Positions 1 to 8,155 of a DNA stretch of 64,000 nt are shown here, piece by piece. Source of the stretch: Herbaspirillum sp. meg3 (lineage in GTDB: Bacteria; Pseudomonadota; Gammaproteobacteria; Burkholderiales; Burkholderiaceae_D). The notes under the pieces were generated by a model. The model searched no databases and had not been told where the DNA came from. It saw nothing but the letters and a program-made list of their open reading frames with translations. Position numbers and translations under genes: made by a program. Every line of letters begins with the position of its first letter. The first letter of the stretch is position 1. Location of the stretch: contig NZ_CP022736.1 of assembly GCF_002257565.1 (NCBI RefSeq), forward strand, positions 806,001-870,000, written 5' to 3'.

Positions 1-1120
1 CGTGTCCGCTATAACCCATCGAGTAATACAGACCGTCGCGTTCGCCGGCTTGCGGCAGGCGGTCGCGTGTCATGTCGACCAGACCACCCCAGCAGTAGTC
101 CAGGCGCACCTTGCCCAGCTGCGGGAAGGTCTGCATCAGGCCCGCGCGCAGAATCTCGCCACTGGCGGCATCGGATTGCGGGCTGGAAATGGCGAAGCGG
201 GCCCGTCCGCCGAAGATCAGACGATGGTCGGTCGTCATACGGAAGTAATGGTGGATATTGGCCACTGTAGTGTAGGTGCGCTGCTGCGCAAGCAGTGCGG
301 TGGCGCGCTCGGCATCCAGCGGTTCAGTGGCGACGATGAAGCTGCCGATGGGCACGATGCGACGACGCAGCCAGCCGAACGTACCATAGGCGCCATGCCG
401 GCTGGCGCCGGTGGCAAGCAGCACCTGCTTGGCCAGAATCGTGCCTCGTGCCGTATGGACGCGATGCGCGCGGGTGCCGCCGATGCGCTCCAGCCGGTGC
501 ACTTCGGTGCCGGTATGGATGACCGCGCCATGCTTCTCGGCAGCCAGCGCCAGACCGTGGGCGAAGCGGCCCATGTGCATCTGCGCGCTGCGTTTGTAGA
601 GCAGGCCGCCATGGAAACGCTCGCTCTGCACCTCGGCGTGTACCTGCGCCGCATCCAGGACGGCGACGTCGAGATCCACGCGGTCGGCGATGAGTCGCTC
701 GGCGCTACGCTGCAAGGCCTCCATCTGGCCCGGCCGGGTGGCCAGTTTGAGTTTGCCGTGGCGACGGAAGTCGCAGGCGATCTGTTCCTCATCGACCAGC
801 CGCGCTACCGTGTCGACGGCGTCATCATAAGCGTGATACCAAGCGCGGGCGCGCTCCACGCCGACCTTGGCCGCGACTTCGGCATAGTCCACCGCCAGGC
901 CGTTGTTGACGTGGCCGCCGTTACGCCCGGAGGCTTCGAAAGCCACGTGCGGGCCGGCTTCCAGCACGACCACGCTGGCGCCGCGCTTGGCCAGGGCCAA
1001 TGCGGCCGACAGGCCCGTAAAGCCCCCCCCGACGATGACCACATCGACCTGGGCCGGCAATGCACGTGCCGGGGAGACATATACGGGTGCCGAATCGGTC
1101 CAGTAGGATTCCAACTTCAT
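1..1120 (-). CDS. FAD-dependent amine/amino-acid oxidase, DadA/PuuB-like (3' end outside window)
   Basis: The frame is open from an ATG at 1120 to the left edge, giving 373 codons without a stop; such proteins are about 430 residues, so roughly 50-60 C-terminal residues are missing. An N-terminal dinucleotide-binding motif, VIVGGGFTGLSAALA, sits at about residues 28-42, followed by an adenine-binding E (VVLEAG) and the ASGRNGGHVNNG segment typical of the DAO/DadA superfamily, which includes gamma-glutamylputrescine oxidase. The family oxidises amines or amino acids to imines with FAD. It lies 209 bases downstream of the ghrA-like gene on the same strand. The substrate is not readable from sequence. 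The plus-strand frame over it is only its antisense shadow. Confidence 0.9.
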   Translation of the reverse strand, partial: MKLESYWTDSAPVYVSPARALPAQVDVVIVGGGFTGLSAALALAKRGASVVVLEAGPHVAFEASGRNGGHVNNGLAVDYAEVAAKVGVERARAWYHAYDDAVDTVARLVDEEQIACDFRRHGKLKLATRPGQMEALQRSAERLIADRVDLDVAVLDAAQVHAEVQSERFHGGLLYKRSAQMHMGRFAHGLALAAEKHGAVIHTGTEVHRLERIGGTRAHRVHTARGTILAKQVLLATGASRHGAYGTFGWLRRRIVPIGSFIVATEPLDAERATALLAQQRTYTTVANIHHYFRMTTDHRLIFGGRARFAISSPQSDAASGEILRAGLMQTFPQLGKVRLDYCWGGLVDMTRDRLPQAGERDGLYYSMGYSGH

Positions 1121-1329
1121 GGTGAGAGTAGCTCGATAAAGTGGGTTAATGAAACCAGGAGCGCCGTCACCGGCATGCTGAGGGGGCATCGACGCAATGC
1201 ATCATGGGATCCAGCATAAGCTCACTCCGTTGTGCCTGTGACGCAAACTGCGATGGTGCAGCGGCATGATGTACCGTTGTCAAACAGGGAATCGGCAGAA
1301 TGTTTGTCCGCAGGCCTCTTTGTACCGTG

Positions 1330-2256
1330 TCAGTAGCCTCGCCGTCGGTCGATCAGTCCCACAAGCGGCATGCCGGTACGATGGCGCCGCAGATTTTCCA
1401 GCACCGCATCGACCGCGCCGTCGGGCTGGGTCATGCTGGCGATATGCGGTGTGATGACGATGTCGGGATGGCCCCAAAACGGGTGGCCGGGTGGTAACGG
1501 CTCGGTATCGCAGACGTCCAGCACGGCGGCGCTCAGTTGGCCGTCCTGCAGGGCTGCCAGCAGATCGTCCTCGACCAGGTGGCCACCGCGTCCCACATTG
1601 ATCAGTGCCGCGCCACGGGGCAATTGCGCGAACAATTCGCGGCACAGGATGCCGCGCGTGTCATCGGTGAGCGGCAGCAGGCAGATCAGCACATCGGTGC
1701 GCGCCAGGAAATGATCCAGGCCATCGCAACCACTATGGCACTCGACGCCGTCGATCTGATGCGGCGAGCGGCTCCAGCCGGCGCAGGGAAAGCCCAGACC
1801 ATGCAATTGCTGCAGCACAGCCCGCCCCAGCATGCCCAGGCCCAGTACGCCGACCCGGCAGGCGCTGGCCGGGCGCACGCGGCGCGCCTGCCATATCTGC
1901 TGCTGTTGCTGGCGTGCATAGTGGCGACTGTCACGGTGCAGGCCCAGCACCGCGTGGGTTACATATTGCACCATGCCGGCGGCGATGCCTGGCTCGGTCA
2001 TGCGCACCACCGGCAGCTCCGGCGGCAGGCAGGACATATCGAACTGGTCGATGCCAGCTCCCACCGAAAACAGGATCTCCAGGTTGGGGAAGCGCTGGGC
2101 GATGTCTTCGGGCGGCGTCCATGCAGCCAGATAGCGCACGCTGGCGGGATCGCCGTCATACGGCCACAGGTGGAAGGGCTGCTCCGGTGCCTTCTGGGCG
2201 AATAGCCGGCCCCATTCGGCGCCGCGTTCCAGGTCGGCCTTGTAGAGAAAAGTCAT
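1330..2256 (-). CDS. ghrA: Glyoxylate/hydroxypyruvate reductase A-like D-2-hydroxyacid dehydrogenase
   Basis: A 308-residue NAD(P)H-dependent 2-hydroxyacid dehydrogenase. The nucleotide-binding loop GLGMLG is at residues 139-144. The catalytic triad of the family is visible as R223 (in NVGRGG), E252 (in DTEPLPPGHPF) and H271 (in TPHIAS). Family members reduce glyoxylate, hydroxypyruvate or other 2-oxoacids. I chose the ATG at 2256 because it leaves 19 bases after the upstream GNAT stop; an upstream in-frame start would overlap that gene. Its place beside FAD oxidases suggests it reduces a 2-oxoacid released in the same catabolic route, which is inference. Confidence 0.85.
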   Translation of the reverse strand: MTFLYKADLERGAEWGRLFAQKAPEQPFHLWPYDGDPASVRYLAAWTPPEDIAQRFPNLEILFSVGAGIDQFDMSCLPPELPVVRMTEPGIAAGMVQYVTHAVLGLHRDSRHYARQQQQQIWQARRVRPASACRVGVLGLGMLGRAVLQQLHGLGFPCAGWSRSPHQIDGVECHSGCDGLDHFLARTDVLICLLPLTDDTRGILCRELFAQLPRGAALINVGRGGHLVEDDLLAALQDGQLSAAVLDVCDTEPLPPGHPFWGHPDIVITPHIASMTQPDGAVDAVLENLRRHRTGMPLVGLIDRRRGY

Positions 2257-2275
2257 GATGTCGTTTGCGCGGGCG

Positions 2276-3166
2276 TCAGCCCAACGCTTGGTTGATGATG
2301 GAATAGATTCGCCATTGCGCATCGCCCTGAGGCGCGCTGCCACGGCACATTGTCACCACGTCGTCCACGCCGGTGAGGCCGATTTCCTCTAGCCATGGTT
2401 TCAAGCCGCTCTTGCCCGGTACATCGATGCGCAGGAAGGCGCCAGGGCGGGCGTTGACCCAGTGACTGATCAGCGTTTTCGCATCCTCAAGGTCGGCCGC
2501 GATCACCGGCCCGATTACGTGGCCGCGCCCGAACGCGCGCAGCATCGCCACACCTTTGACGCGACCATCCTGTTCCAGCACCGCTACCTCGGCGAACTTG
2601 AGCAGAGCCGTCAGCACGGCGCTGCGATCCATGCCGCTGGCGTGACGATCCAATGCCAGCAAGGCCGGAGTTTCGTCGGCTTGGAGCGGGCGGATGCGGC
2701 TGCCCGGCGGCAACGCCGTGTGCGGCACTTGCGCCGTGGCGCTCTGGTGTTGGCTCAGCGTATCGATGACCTGGAAGCCGAGCTTTTCATAGAGCGGCCG
2801 GCCGGCTGCCGTGGCGTTGAGGAGCACGCTGCGCCTACCGGCGTCGGCCAGCAGTTGCTGCATCATGGCACGCCCCAGGCCTTGGCCTTGCAGGGCGTCG
2901 CTGATGATGACCAGGCCCAGTGTGGCGTGCTTGGGGCCGCAATGACACAGCATGCCGCTGCCCGATGTCTCAGGGGAGGCGCCGGTGCGCGTCAGCGCCA
3001 CTACCCAGCCACGACTGACCGCATGGTGAAATTGCCAGTCGGCCAGGCGGTGTGGCCATTTCAGATGCTGACTCAGGCCGTGGCAGGCCTGCAGGTCGGT
3101 CTCGCGCATGGCGCGCAGTGTGGTCTGGCCTGCCGGGCCGGCCGGCAGTGTCCTTGCAGCTTGCAT
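2276..3166 (-). CDS. Two-domain GNAT acetyltransferase
   Basis: A 296-residue protein with two GNAT-like halves. The N-terminal half has the acetyl-CoA loop in LGLVIISDALQGQGLGRAMMQQL (about residues 85-105). The C-terminal half, from about residue 160, resembles the second domain seen in YitH-type bidomain acetyltransferases. The ATG at 3166 is preceded by AAGGAAG eight bases upstream, which beats the further upstream in-frame ATG at 3211. It is first in the minus-strand group ahead of the ghrA-like gene. It may acetylate an amine handled by the neighbouring oxidases and the M20 deacylase, but the substrate is unknown. Confidence 0.8.
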   Translation of the reverse strand: MQAARTLPAGPAGQTTLRAMRETDLQACHGLSQHLKWPHRLADWQFHHAVSRGWVVALTRTGASPETSGSGMLCHCGPKHATLGLVIISDALQGQGLGRAMMQQLLADAGRRSVLLNATAAGRPLYEKLGFQVIDTLSQHQSATAQVPHTALPPGSRIRPLQADETPALLALDRHASGMDRSAVLTALLKFAEVAVLEQDGRVKGVAMLRAFGRGHVIGPVIAADLEDAKTLISHWVNARPGAFLRIDVPGKSGLKPWLEEIGLTGVDDVVTMCRGSAPQGDAQWRIYSIINQALG

Positions 3167-3773
3167 TGAACGCTTCCTTATATACCTGTTCACGAGGCCA
3201 TGACGCAGCATGGCCGGTTGCTAGCTCACGCCTATTGATGAAATGAGTTCTGACGATGATGCCTCTTTGGCGCCGCGCAGCGTTTGTTTTCGGTAGCGCG
3301 AATTCGCAATCTTATGGCGATCTGCACCCCGTTCTCGGCACAAAATTGGGCGGCTTCGGCATAGCATGAGGCAGGCAGGCGCGCTTCTTTCTTTTCTTTT
3401 ATGTGTGGCGTGCATTTCATATTCCATTCGCAAATGCCATGCCAGATTTTTTATTGGTCAGTGCGTTCGTCGGGAGGAAGAAATGCAGCAGAACACTTTG
3501 CGCGCAGGCGGGTTCGAATCGCACCGTCATGGTGAATATGCCCCAAAGGGGCGCGCCCGGCTCGCATTGCTGCACTGCTCGGCAAGCTATGCTGATTGCG
3601 CCGTCGAAAACAAATATTTCTGTTTCGTGACCCGGTCAAAAAGGAGTAAATGGCAAGTTTCGATATGTTGTAATCCTTCCCATGCATTGAACCCGCAAGC
3701 AAGAGAATTAGCACCATGTCATTCGCAGGACCATTCCGGTGACGCGAACACTTTTCTGATAGGACGATTTTCA
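3167..3773. other. 607-base divergent intergenic region with one copy of a long-range repeat
   Basis: This region separates the minus-strand GNAT group from the plus-strand HAD/ABC operon and should hold both promoters. I see no convincing gene. An open frame continues upstream of the HAD start with a fair ribosome site near 3472 (GGAGGAAG before an ATG at 3483), but its residues look non-coding. Positions 3225-3251 match 31315-31341 at 26 of 27 bases. On the minus strand short frames run into that repeat and stop, which could be the tail of a decayed mobile-element gene; this is weak. Confidence 0.5.
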
Positions 3774-4442
3774 ATGAGCACTTTCAAGCCCAAATTCATC
3801 ACCTTCGATTGCTATGGCACGCTGACCCGTTTCCAGATGTCGGAAACGGCCAAGATGCTCTACGCCAATCGCGTTTCCGAGGTCGACATGCCATTCTTCC
3901 TGCGCCAGTTTGCGGCTTACCGCCTGGATGAAGTGCTGGATCAGTGGAAGCCTTACGAGCAGGTGTGCAAGAACGCCATCCGGCGCACCTGCGAGCGCTG
4001 GGGAGTCAAGACCACCGACGAAGAGATGAGTACCTTCTACAAGGCCGTACCGACCTGGGGACCGCATCCCGATGTGCCGGCCGCGCTGGCCAAGGTGGCA
4101 AAGGAAATCCCGCTGGTGATTTTCTCCAATGCCGATGACAGCCAGATCATGCACAACGTCGAACAGCTCGGTGCGCCTTTCCACAAGGTCTTTACCGCCC
4201 AGCAGGCGCAAGCATACAAACCGCGCCTGCGCGCCTTCGAATATATGCTCGATAACCTGAACTGCAATCCGGAAGACGTGCTGCACGTGTCTTCCAGTCT
4301 GCGCTATGACCTGATGCCGGCCTCCGACATGGGGATCAAGAACAAAGTATTCGTTGCCCGCGGTCATGAACCGTCCACTCCGTATTACGGCTATACCGAA
4401 ATCTCCGACTTGTCCGGCCTGCCGGGCGTGGTTGGTCTGTAG
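3774..4442 (+). CDS. HAD-superfamily hydrolase, haloacid dehalogenase type II-like
   Basis: A 222-residue HAD protein. The nucleophile motif FDCYGTL places Asp12 as the attacking residue. Motif II is the serine in IFSNAD, the lysine is in QAYKPR, and the acidic end motif lies around SSLRYDLMPASDMG. The overall form matches L-2-haloacid dehalogenase type II, though many such proteins are phosphatases of unknown substrate. The ATG at 3774 has AGGACG about eight bases upstream. It opens the plus-strand catabolic run. A clear paralogue lies at 18146-18811 and opens the other operon of this island, so both probably act on related intermediates. Confidence 0.85.
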   Translation: MSTFKPKFITFDCYGTLTRFQMSETAKMLYANRVSEVDMPFFLRQFAAYRLDEVLDQWKPYEQVCKNAIRRTCERWGVKTTDEEMSTFYKAVPTWGPHPDVPAALAKVAKEIPLVIFSNADDSQIMHNVEQLGAPFHKVFTAQQAQAYKPRLRAFEYMLDNLNCNPEDVLHVSSSLRYDLMPASDMGIKNKVFVARGHEPSTPYYGYTEISDLSGLPGVVGL

Positions 4443-4628
4443 CAACCGGCAACAGCCGGATCGTCGTTTGCAAAGTCCGTCGTCCGGGCGTCGCCGCAGT
4501 TGGTATCAAAGTTGCGACAGGTGACCGGACACATCAGGTGGCAGGCCCCGCGTTGAGCAATCTGCATGAGCAGGAGGAAGGGGCAGGTCGGTGGTCTTCG
4601 TGGTTGAATTTTTATTGTGAGGCTTTTC

Positions 4629-6251
4629 ATGAGCAAGCAGGAAAACGGACGATACCCCACAGAGGGAAACAGCATTACCGGCGATTCGCTGGACAATGTG
4701 CAGGGCGGTTTCACCCGCCGCGATATGATGCGCACCCTGCTGGCCGGCAGTCTGATGACGGTGGGCTCTGCAAGCCTGCTCAGCGCCAGTGGCAGCGCTA
4801 TGGCGCTGCCGCCAAAGCGCGGTGGCAAGATGCGTATTGCGACCCAGAACAGCTCCACCGCGGATACCCTTGACCCGGCCAAGACCGCGCACTCCACCGA
4901 TTACACGCGTGCTCACATGTTCTACAACGGCCTGACCAAGCTGGACGGCAAGCTTGGCCCGCAAATGGTGCTGGCTGAAGAAATGTTGACCACCGACGCC
5001 ACGCTGTGGACTGTCAAACTGCGCAAGGGTGTGCTGTTTCACGACGGCAAGCCGTTCACGCCGGCCGACGTGGTTTATTCGCTGATGCGCCACAAAGACC
5101 CTGCCACGGCCTCCAAGGTCAAGGTGCTGGCCGACCAGATCGAATCGGTCAAGGCCACTGGCGCCAATGAGGTTCAGATCAAACTGACCAGCGCCAACGC
5201 CGACCTGCCGGTGATCCTGGCCACCGCCCAGTTCCTCATCATCCGCGACGGCACCACCAACTTCACCATGCCCAACGGCACCGGCGCCTTCAAGTGCAAG
5301 GAATTCACGCCGGGCGTGCGCACCATCGCCGTACGCAACGAGAATTACTGGAAGTCCGGTCTGCCTTACCTGGACGAGGTCGAGCTTTTTGGTATCCCCG
5401 ATGAGGCTGCACGCGTTAACGCGCTGCTGTCGGGTGACGTGCATTGGATCAACGACGTCAATGCGCGCTCCACCGGTCGGGTCAAGTCCACGGCCGGCTA
5501 CACGGTAATGGAAACCAAGTCAGGTCTTTACACGGACCTGGTGATCCGTCAGGACGTGGCACCCGGCAACAGCCAGGATTTCACGCTGGGCATGAAGTAC
5601 CTGATGGATCGCGAGCAGATCAAGACCGCCGCCTTCCGCGGTTTCGCCGTGACCGCCAACGATCAGCCTATCGATCCGACCAACCGCTTCTACTTCGCCG
5701 GCCTGCCGCAGCGTCCCTACGACCCGGACAAGGCCAAGTTCCACCTGCAGAAGGCGGGCGTGCTGGGCAGCACCATCCCGCTGGTGGCCTCGGTGGCCGC
5801 GACCGGCTCGGTGGACATGGGCGTGCTGATGCAGCAAAGCGCCCAGAAGATCGGCCTGAAGCTGGATCTGAAGCGGGTTCCGGCCGACGGCTACTGGGCC
5901 AACCAGTGGATGAAGGTGCCGTTGGGCTTTGGCAATATCAATCCGCGTCCCAGCGCTGACATTCTGCTCACACAGTTCTTCAAGTCCGATGCTCAGTGGA
6001 ACGAATCAGGTTGGAAGAACGCGCAGTTCGACCAACTGGTCGTGGCCGCGCGCGGCGAGACCGATTTCGGCAAGCGCAAGCAGATGTACGCCGACCTGCA
6101 GACTCTTGTGCACGAGAAGGGCGGCATCGGCATTCCGGTCTTCATCACCAACCTCGAAGGCATCAGCACCAAGGTCAAAGGCATTGATGCGATTCCGCTG
6201 GGCGCGTTCATGAACTACACCTGTGCCGAGTATGTCTGGATGGACGCCTGA
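4629..6251 (+). CDS. Family-5 (dipeptide/oligopeptide-type) ABC solute-binding protein, Tat-exported
   Basis: A 540-residue periplasmic binding protein of the SBP_bac_5 family. The N-terminus has a twin-arginine signal, TRRDMM at residues 29-34, then a hydrophobic stretch and a likely cleavage site near residue 59. The mature part begins GGKMRIATQN and contains the usual LDPAKTAHSTDYTRAHMFYNGLTK-like opening (split motif, residues about 78-100) and FHDGKPFTPADVVYS. Tat rather than Sec export is less common for this family. It is followed by two permeases and a double ATPase, so it delivers ligand to that importer. The ligand is unknown; the adjacent amidohydrolase and oxidases point to an amine conjugate. 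Confidence 0.9.
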   Translation: MSKQENGRYPTEGNSITGDSLDNVQGGFTRRDMMRTLLAGSLMTVGSASLLSASGSAMALPPKRGGKMRIATQNSSTADTLDPAKTAHSTDYTRAHMFYNGLTKLDGKLGPQMVLAEEMLTTDATLWTVKLRKGVLFHDGKPFTPADVVYSLMRHKDPATASKVKVLADQIESVKATGANEVQIKLTSANADLPVILATAQFLIIRDGTTNFTMPNGTGAFKCKEFTPGVRTIAVRNENYWKSGLPYLDEVELFGIPDEAARVNALLSGDVHWINDVNARSTGRVKSTAGYTVMETKSGLYTDLVIRQDVAPGNSQDFTLGMKYLMDREQIKTAAFRGFAVTANDQPIDPTNRFYFAGLPQRPYDPDKAKFHLQKAGVLGSTIPLVASVAATGSVDMGVLMQQSAQKIGLKLDLKRVPADGYWANQWMKVPLGFGNINPRPSADILLTQFFKSDAQWNESGWKNAQFDQLVVAARGETDFGKRKQMYADLQTLVHEKGGIGIPVFITNLEGISTKVKGIDAIPLGAFMNYTCAEYVWMDA

Positions 6252-6271
6252 GAACCGGCAACAGAAGTAAA

Positions 6272-6297
6272 GGCCACGCGGGCAATCCGTCGTGGCC
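6272..6297 (+). other. Intercistronic RNA hairpin after the solute-binding-protein gene
   Basis: A perfect 7-bp stem, GGCCACG paired with CGTGGCC, encloses a 12-base loop between the binding-protein stop and the first permease. There is no T-run. Such hairpins in ABC operons commonly protect the upstream message and give excess binding protein; that role here is inferred. Confidence 0.5.
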
Positions 6298-6322
6298 CGT
6301 GACCTGCTTATCGAGGATAGCT

Positions 6323-7279
6323 ATGAATGGAATGGTCCTGCGTCTGATACTGCGCCGCCTGGCATTGGCGGCGCTGACGCTGTTGCTGGTGTCGGCTGGC
6401 GTGTTCTTCATCACCAACCTGTTGCCGGGTGACGCTGCCCAGGCCGCGCTGGGCCAGGCCGCCACGCCCGAGACGGTGGCTGCGTTGCGCCTGCAGTATG
6501 GGCTGGATCTCCCAGGGCCATTGCGTTATGCCCGGTGGCTGGGGCATCTGCTCTCGGGCAACCCCGGCATATCGCTGGTCAATAACGTGCCGGTAGCGCA
6601 GATGATCGGTGGCCGCTTGCCCGCGTCGCTGATGCTGGCGGCAGTCACGGCAGCGGTGTCGGTACCGCTGGCGCTGGCGCTGGGCATTACCTCGGCCATG
6701 TATCGGGGCTCGGCCTTCGATCGCGTGGTCAATGTCAGCGCGGTGTCGCTGGTCTCGGTGCCGGAATTTCTGGTCGCCACCGTCGCGGTGATGATCTTCG
6801 CGGTCAAGCTGCGCTGGCTGTCGGCGCTGTCGCATTCGTCCGATGCAGCCACCTTGGGGGCCTTTATCAAGTCCTATGCGATGCCGGTGATGACGCTCTG
6901 CTGCGTGATCGTGGCGCAGATGACACGCATGACGCGTGCGGCCGTGATCGACCAGTTGCGTTCCTCCTATGCTGAGATGGCCTTGCTCAAAGGCGTCAGA
7001 CGCACCCGCATCGTGCTGCGCCACGCCTTGCCCAACGCCATCGGTCCGATCGCCAATGCGGTGGCGCTGAGCCTGTCCTACTTGTTGGGAGGAGTGATCA
7101 TCGTCGAGAGCATCTTCAACTATCCCGGCATCGCCACCCTGATGATTGATGCCGTCACCACCCGCGACATGCCGTTGGTGCAGGCCTGTTCGATGATTTT
7201 TTGTGCCGGCTACCTGCTGCTGGTGCTGACCGCCGATGTGCTGGCCATTGTTTCTAATCCAAGGTTGAAGACACGATGA
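6323..7279 (+). CDS. ABC transporter permease, DppB/OppB type
   Basis: A 318-residue inner-membrane permease with an N-terminal membrane helix and the GDAAQAALG region typical of the DppB class. The EAA loop is in the segment RSSYAEMALLKGVRRTRIVLRHALPNA before the last helices. The ATG at 6323 follows GAGGATAG, better than the in-frame upstream ATG at 6299, and lies 71 bases after the binding-protein stop. It ends in an ATGA overlap with the next permease, showing translational coupling. It forms half of the membrane channel. Confidence 0.9.
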   Translation: MNGMVLRLILRRLALAALTLLLVSAGVFFITNLLPGDAAQAALGQAATPETVAALRLQYGLDLPGPLRYARWLGHLLSGNPGISLVNNVPVAQMIGGRLPASLMLAAVTAAVSVPLALALGITSAMYRGSAFDRVVNVSAVSLVSVPEFLVATVAVMIFAVKLRWLSALSHSSDAATLGAFIKSYAMPVMTLCCVIVAQMTRMTRAAVIDQLRSSYAEMALLKGVRRTRIVLRHALPNAIGPIANAVALSLSYLLGGVIIVESIFNYPGIATLMIDAVTTRDMPLVQACSMIFCAGYLLLVLTADVLAIVSNPRLKTR

Positions 7280-8151
7280 AAGCTCTCCACGATCCCGCGC
7301 ACGCAGAGGCCGCGACCTCCATTGCCGGCGCCCTCACCAAAAAGCCGCGTCGTCATTCCAACATGGCCTGGATCGGTATGGGCATCGTCGGTTTCTGGTT
7401 GCTCATGGCCATCATCGGTCCGACCATCTCACCCTACGACGCCACCGCCATCGTCGATGTCGATGTGTTTTCCGGCATGAGCCGCAAGTTCCTGCTTGGC
7501 AGTGACTATCTGGGGCGTGACATGCTGAGCCGCATCCTCTTCGGGACCCGGTCTACGATCGGGCTGGCGCTGGCGGCGACACTGCTGGCCAGCATGATCG
7601 GCACTGCCATTGCGCTGTTCGCCGCCTTCTCCGGCGGCTGGCGCGACGCCGTCATCAGTCGTGCGCTCGATGCTCTGATCTCCATTCCCAGCAAGATGTT
7701 CGCATTGATGATGGTGGCGACCTTTGGTTCTTCCATGTGGCTCCTGGTGATGACCGCCGCCATCACCTACATGCCGGGCGCCTACCGGATCGCCCGCTCG
7801 CTGGCGGTCAACGTGCAGGCCATGGAATACGTGCAGGCTGCGCGGGCGCGCGGCGAGGGCGTGTGGTACATCATGACGATAGAGATGCTGCCGAACATGA
7901 TCCGCCCCGTGCTTGCTGACTTCGGGCTGCGCTTTGTCTACGTGGTGCTGCTGTTGAGCGGGCTGAGTTTCCTGAGCCTGGGTGTGCAGCCGCCCGACGC
8001 CGACTGGGGCTCGCTGGTGCGGGAAAACATTTCCGGACTGGGCGAGGGCGCGCTGGCGGTGATCATGCCGGCGCTGGCCATTGCCTCGCTGACCATCGGT
8101 GTGAACCTGTTGATCGATAACCTGCGCGGCAAGCGCGCTGCCAAGGAGTAA
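7276..8151 (+). CDS. ABC transporter permease, DppC/OppC type
   Basis: A 291-residue permease starting in a 4-base overlap with the previous gene. It has the N-terminal helix and the DppC-type periplasmic segment (LGSDYLGRDMLSRILFGTR), then the EAA loop around YVQAARARGEGVWYIMTIEMLP. The C-terminus carries LSFLSLGVQPPDADWGSLV, a signature of the class. It pairs with the DppB-type subunit to form the channel fed by the Tat-exported binding protein. Confidence 0.9.
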   Translation: MKALHDPAHAEAATSIAGALTKKPRRHSNMAWIGMGIVGFWLLMAIIGPTISPYDATAIVDVDVFSGMSRKFLLGSDYLGRDMLSRILFGTRSTIGLALAATLLASMIGTAIALFAAFSGGWRDAVISRALDALISIPSKMFALMMVATFGSSMWLLVMTAAITYMPGAYRIARSLAVNVQAMEYVQAARARGEGVWYIMTIEMLPNMIRPVLADFGLRFVYVVLLLSGLSFLSLGVQPPDADWGSLVRENISGLGEGALAVIMPALAIASLTIGVNLLIDNLRGKRAAKE

Positions 8152-8155
8152 GCCA

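Noticed and set aside
2..1219. Long plus-strand open frame of 405 residues
   Set aside because: It is antisense to the FAD oxidase, which has a full FAD motif and family segments; the plus-strand translation resembles nothing and has shadow-type composition.
3366..3773. N-terminal extension of the HAD gene, with a ribosome-site-like sequence before an ATG at 3483
   Set aside because: The HAD fold begins right at the ATG at 3774, with its own ribosome site; the extra residues look non-coding.
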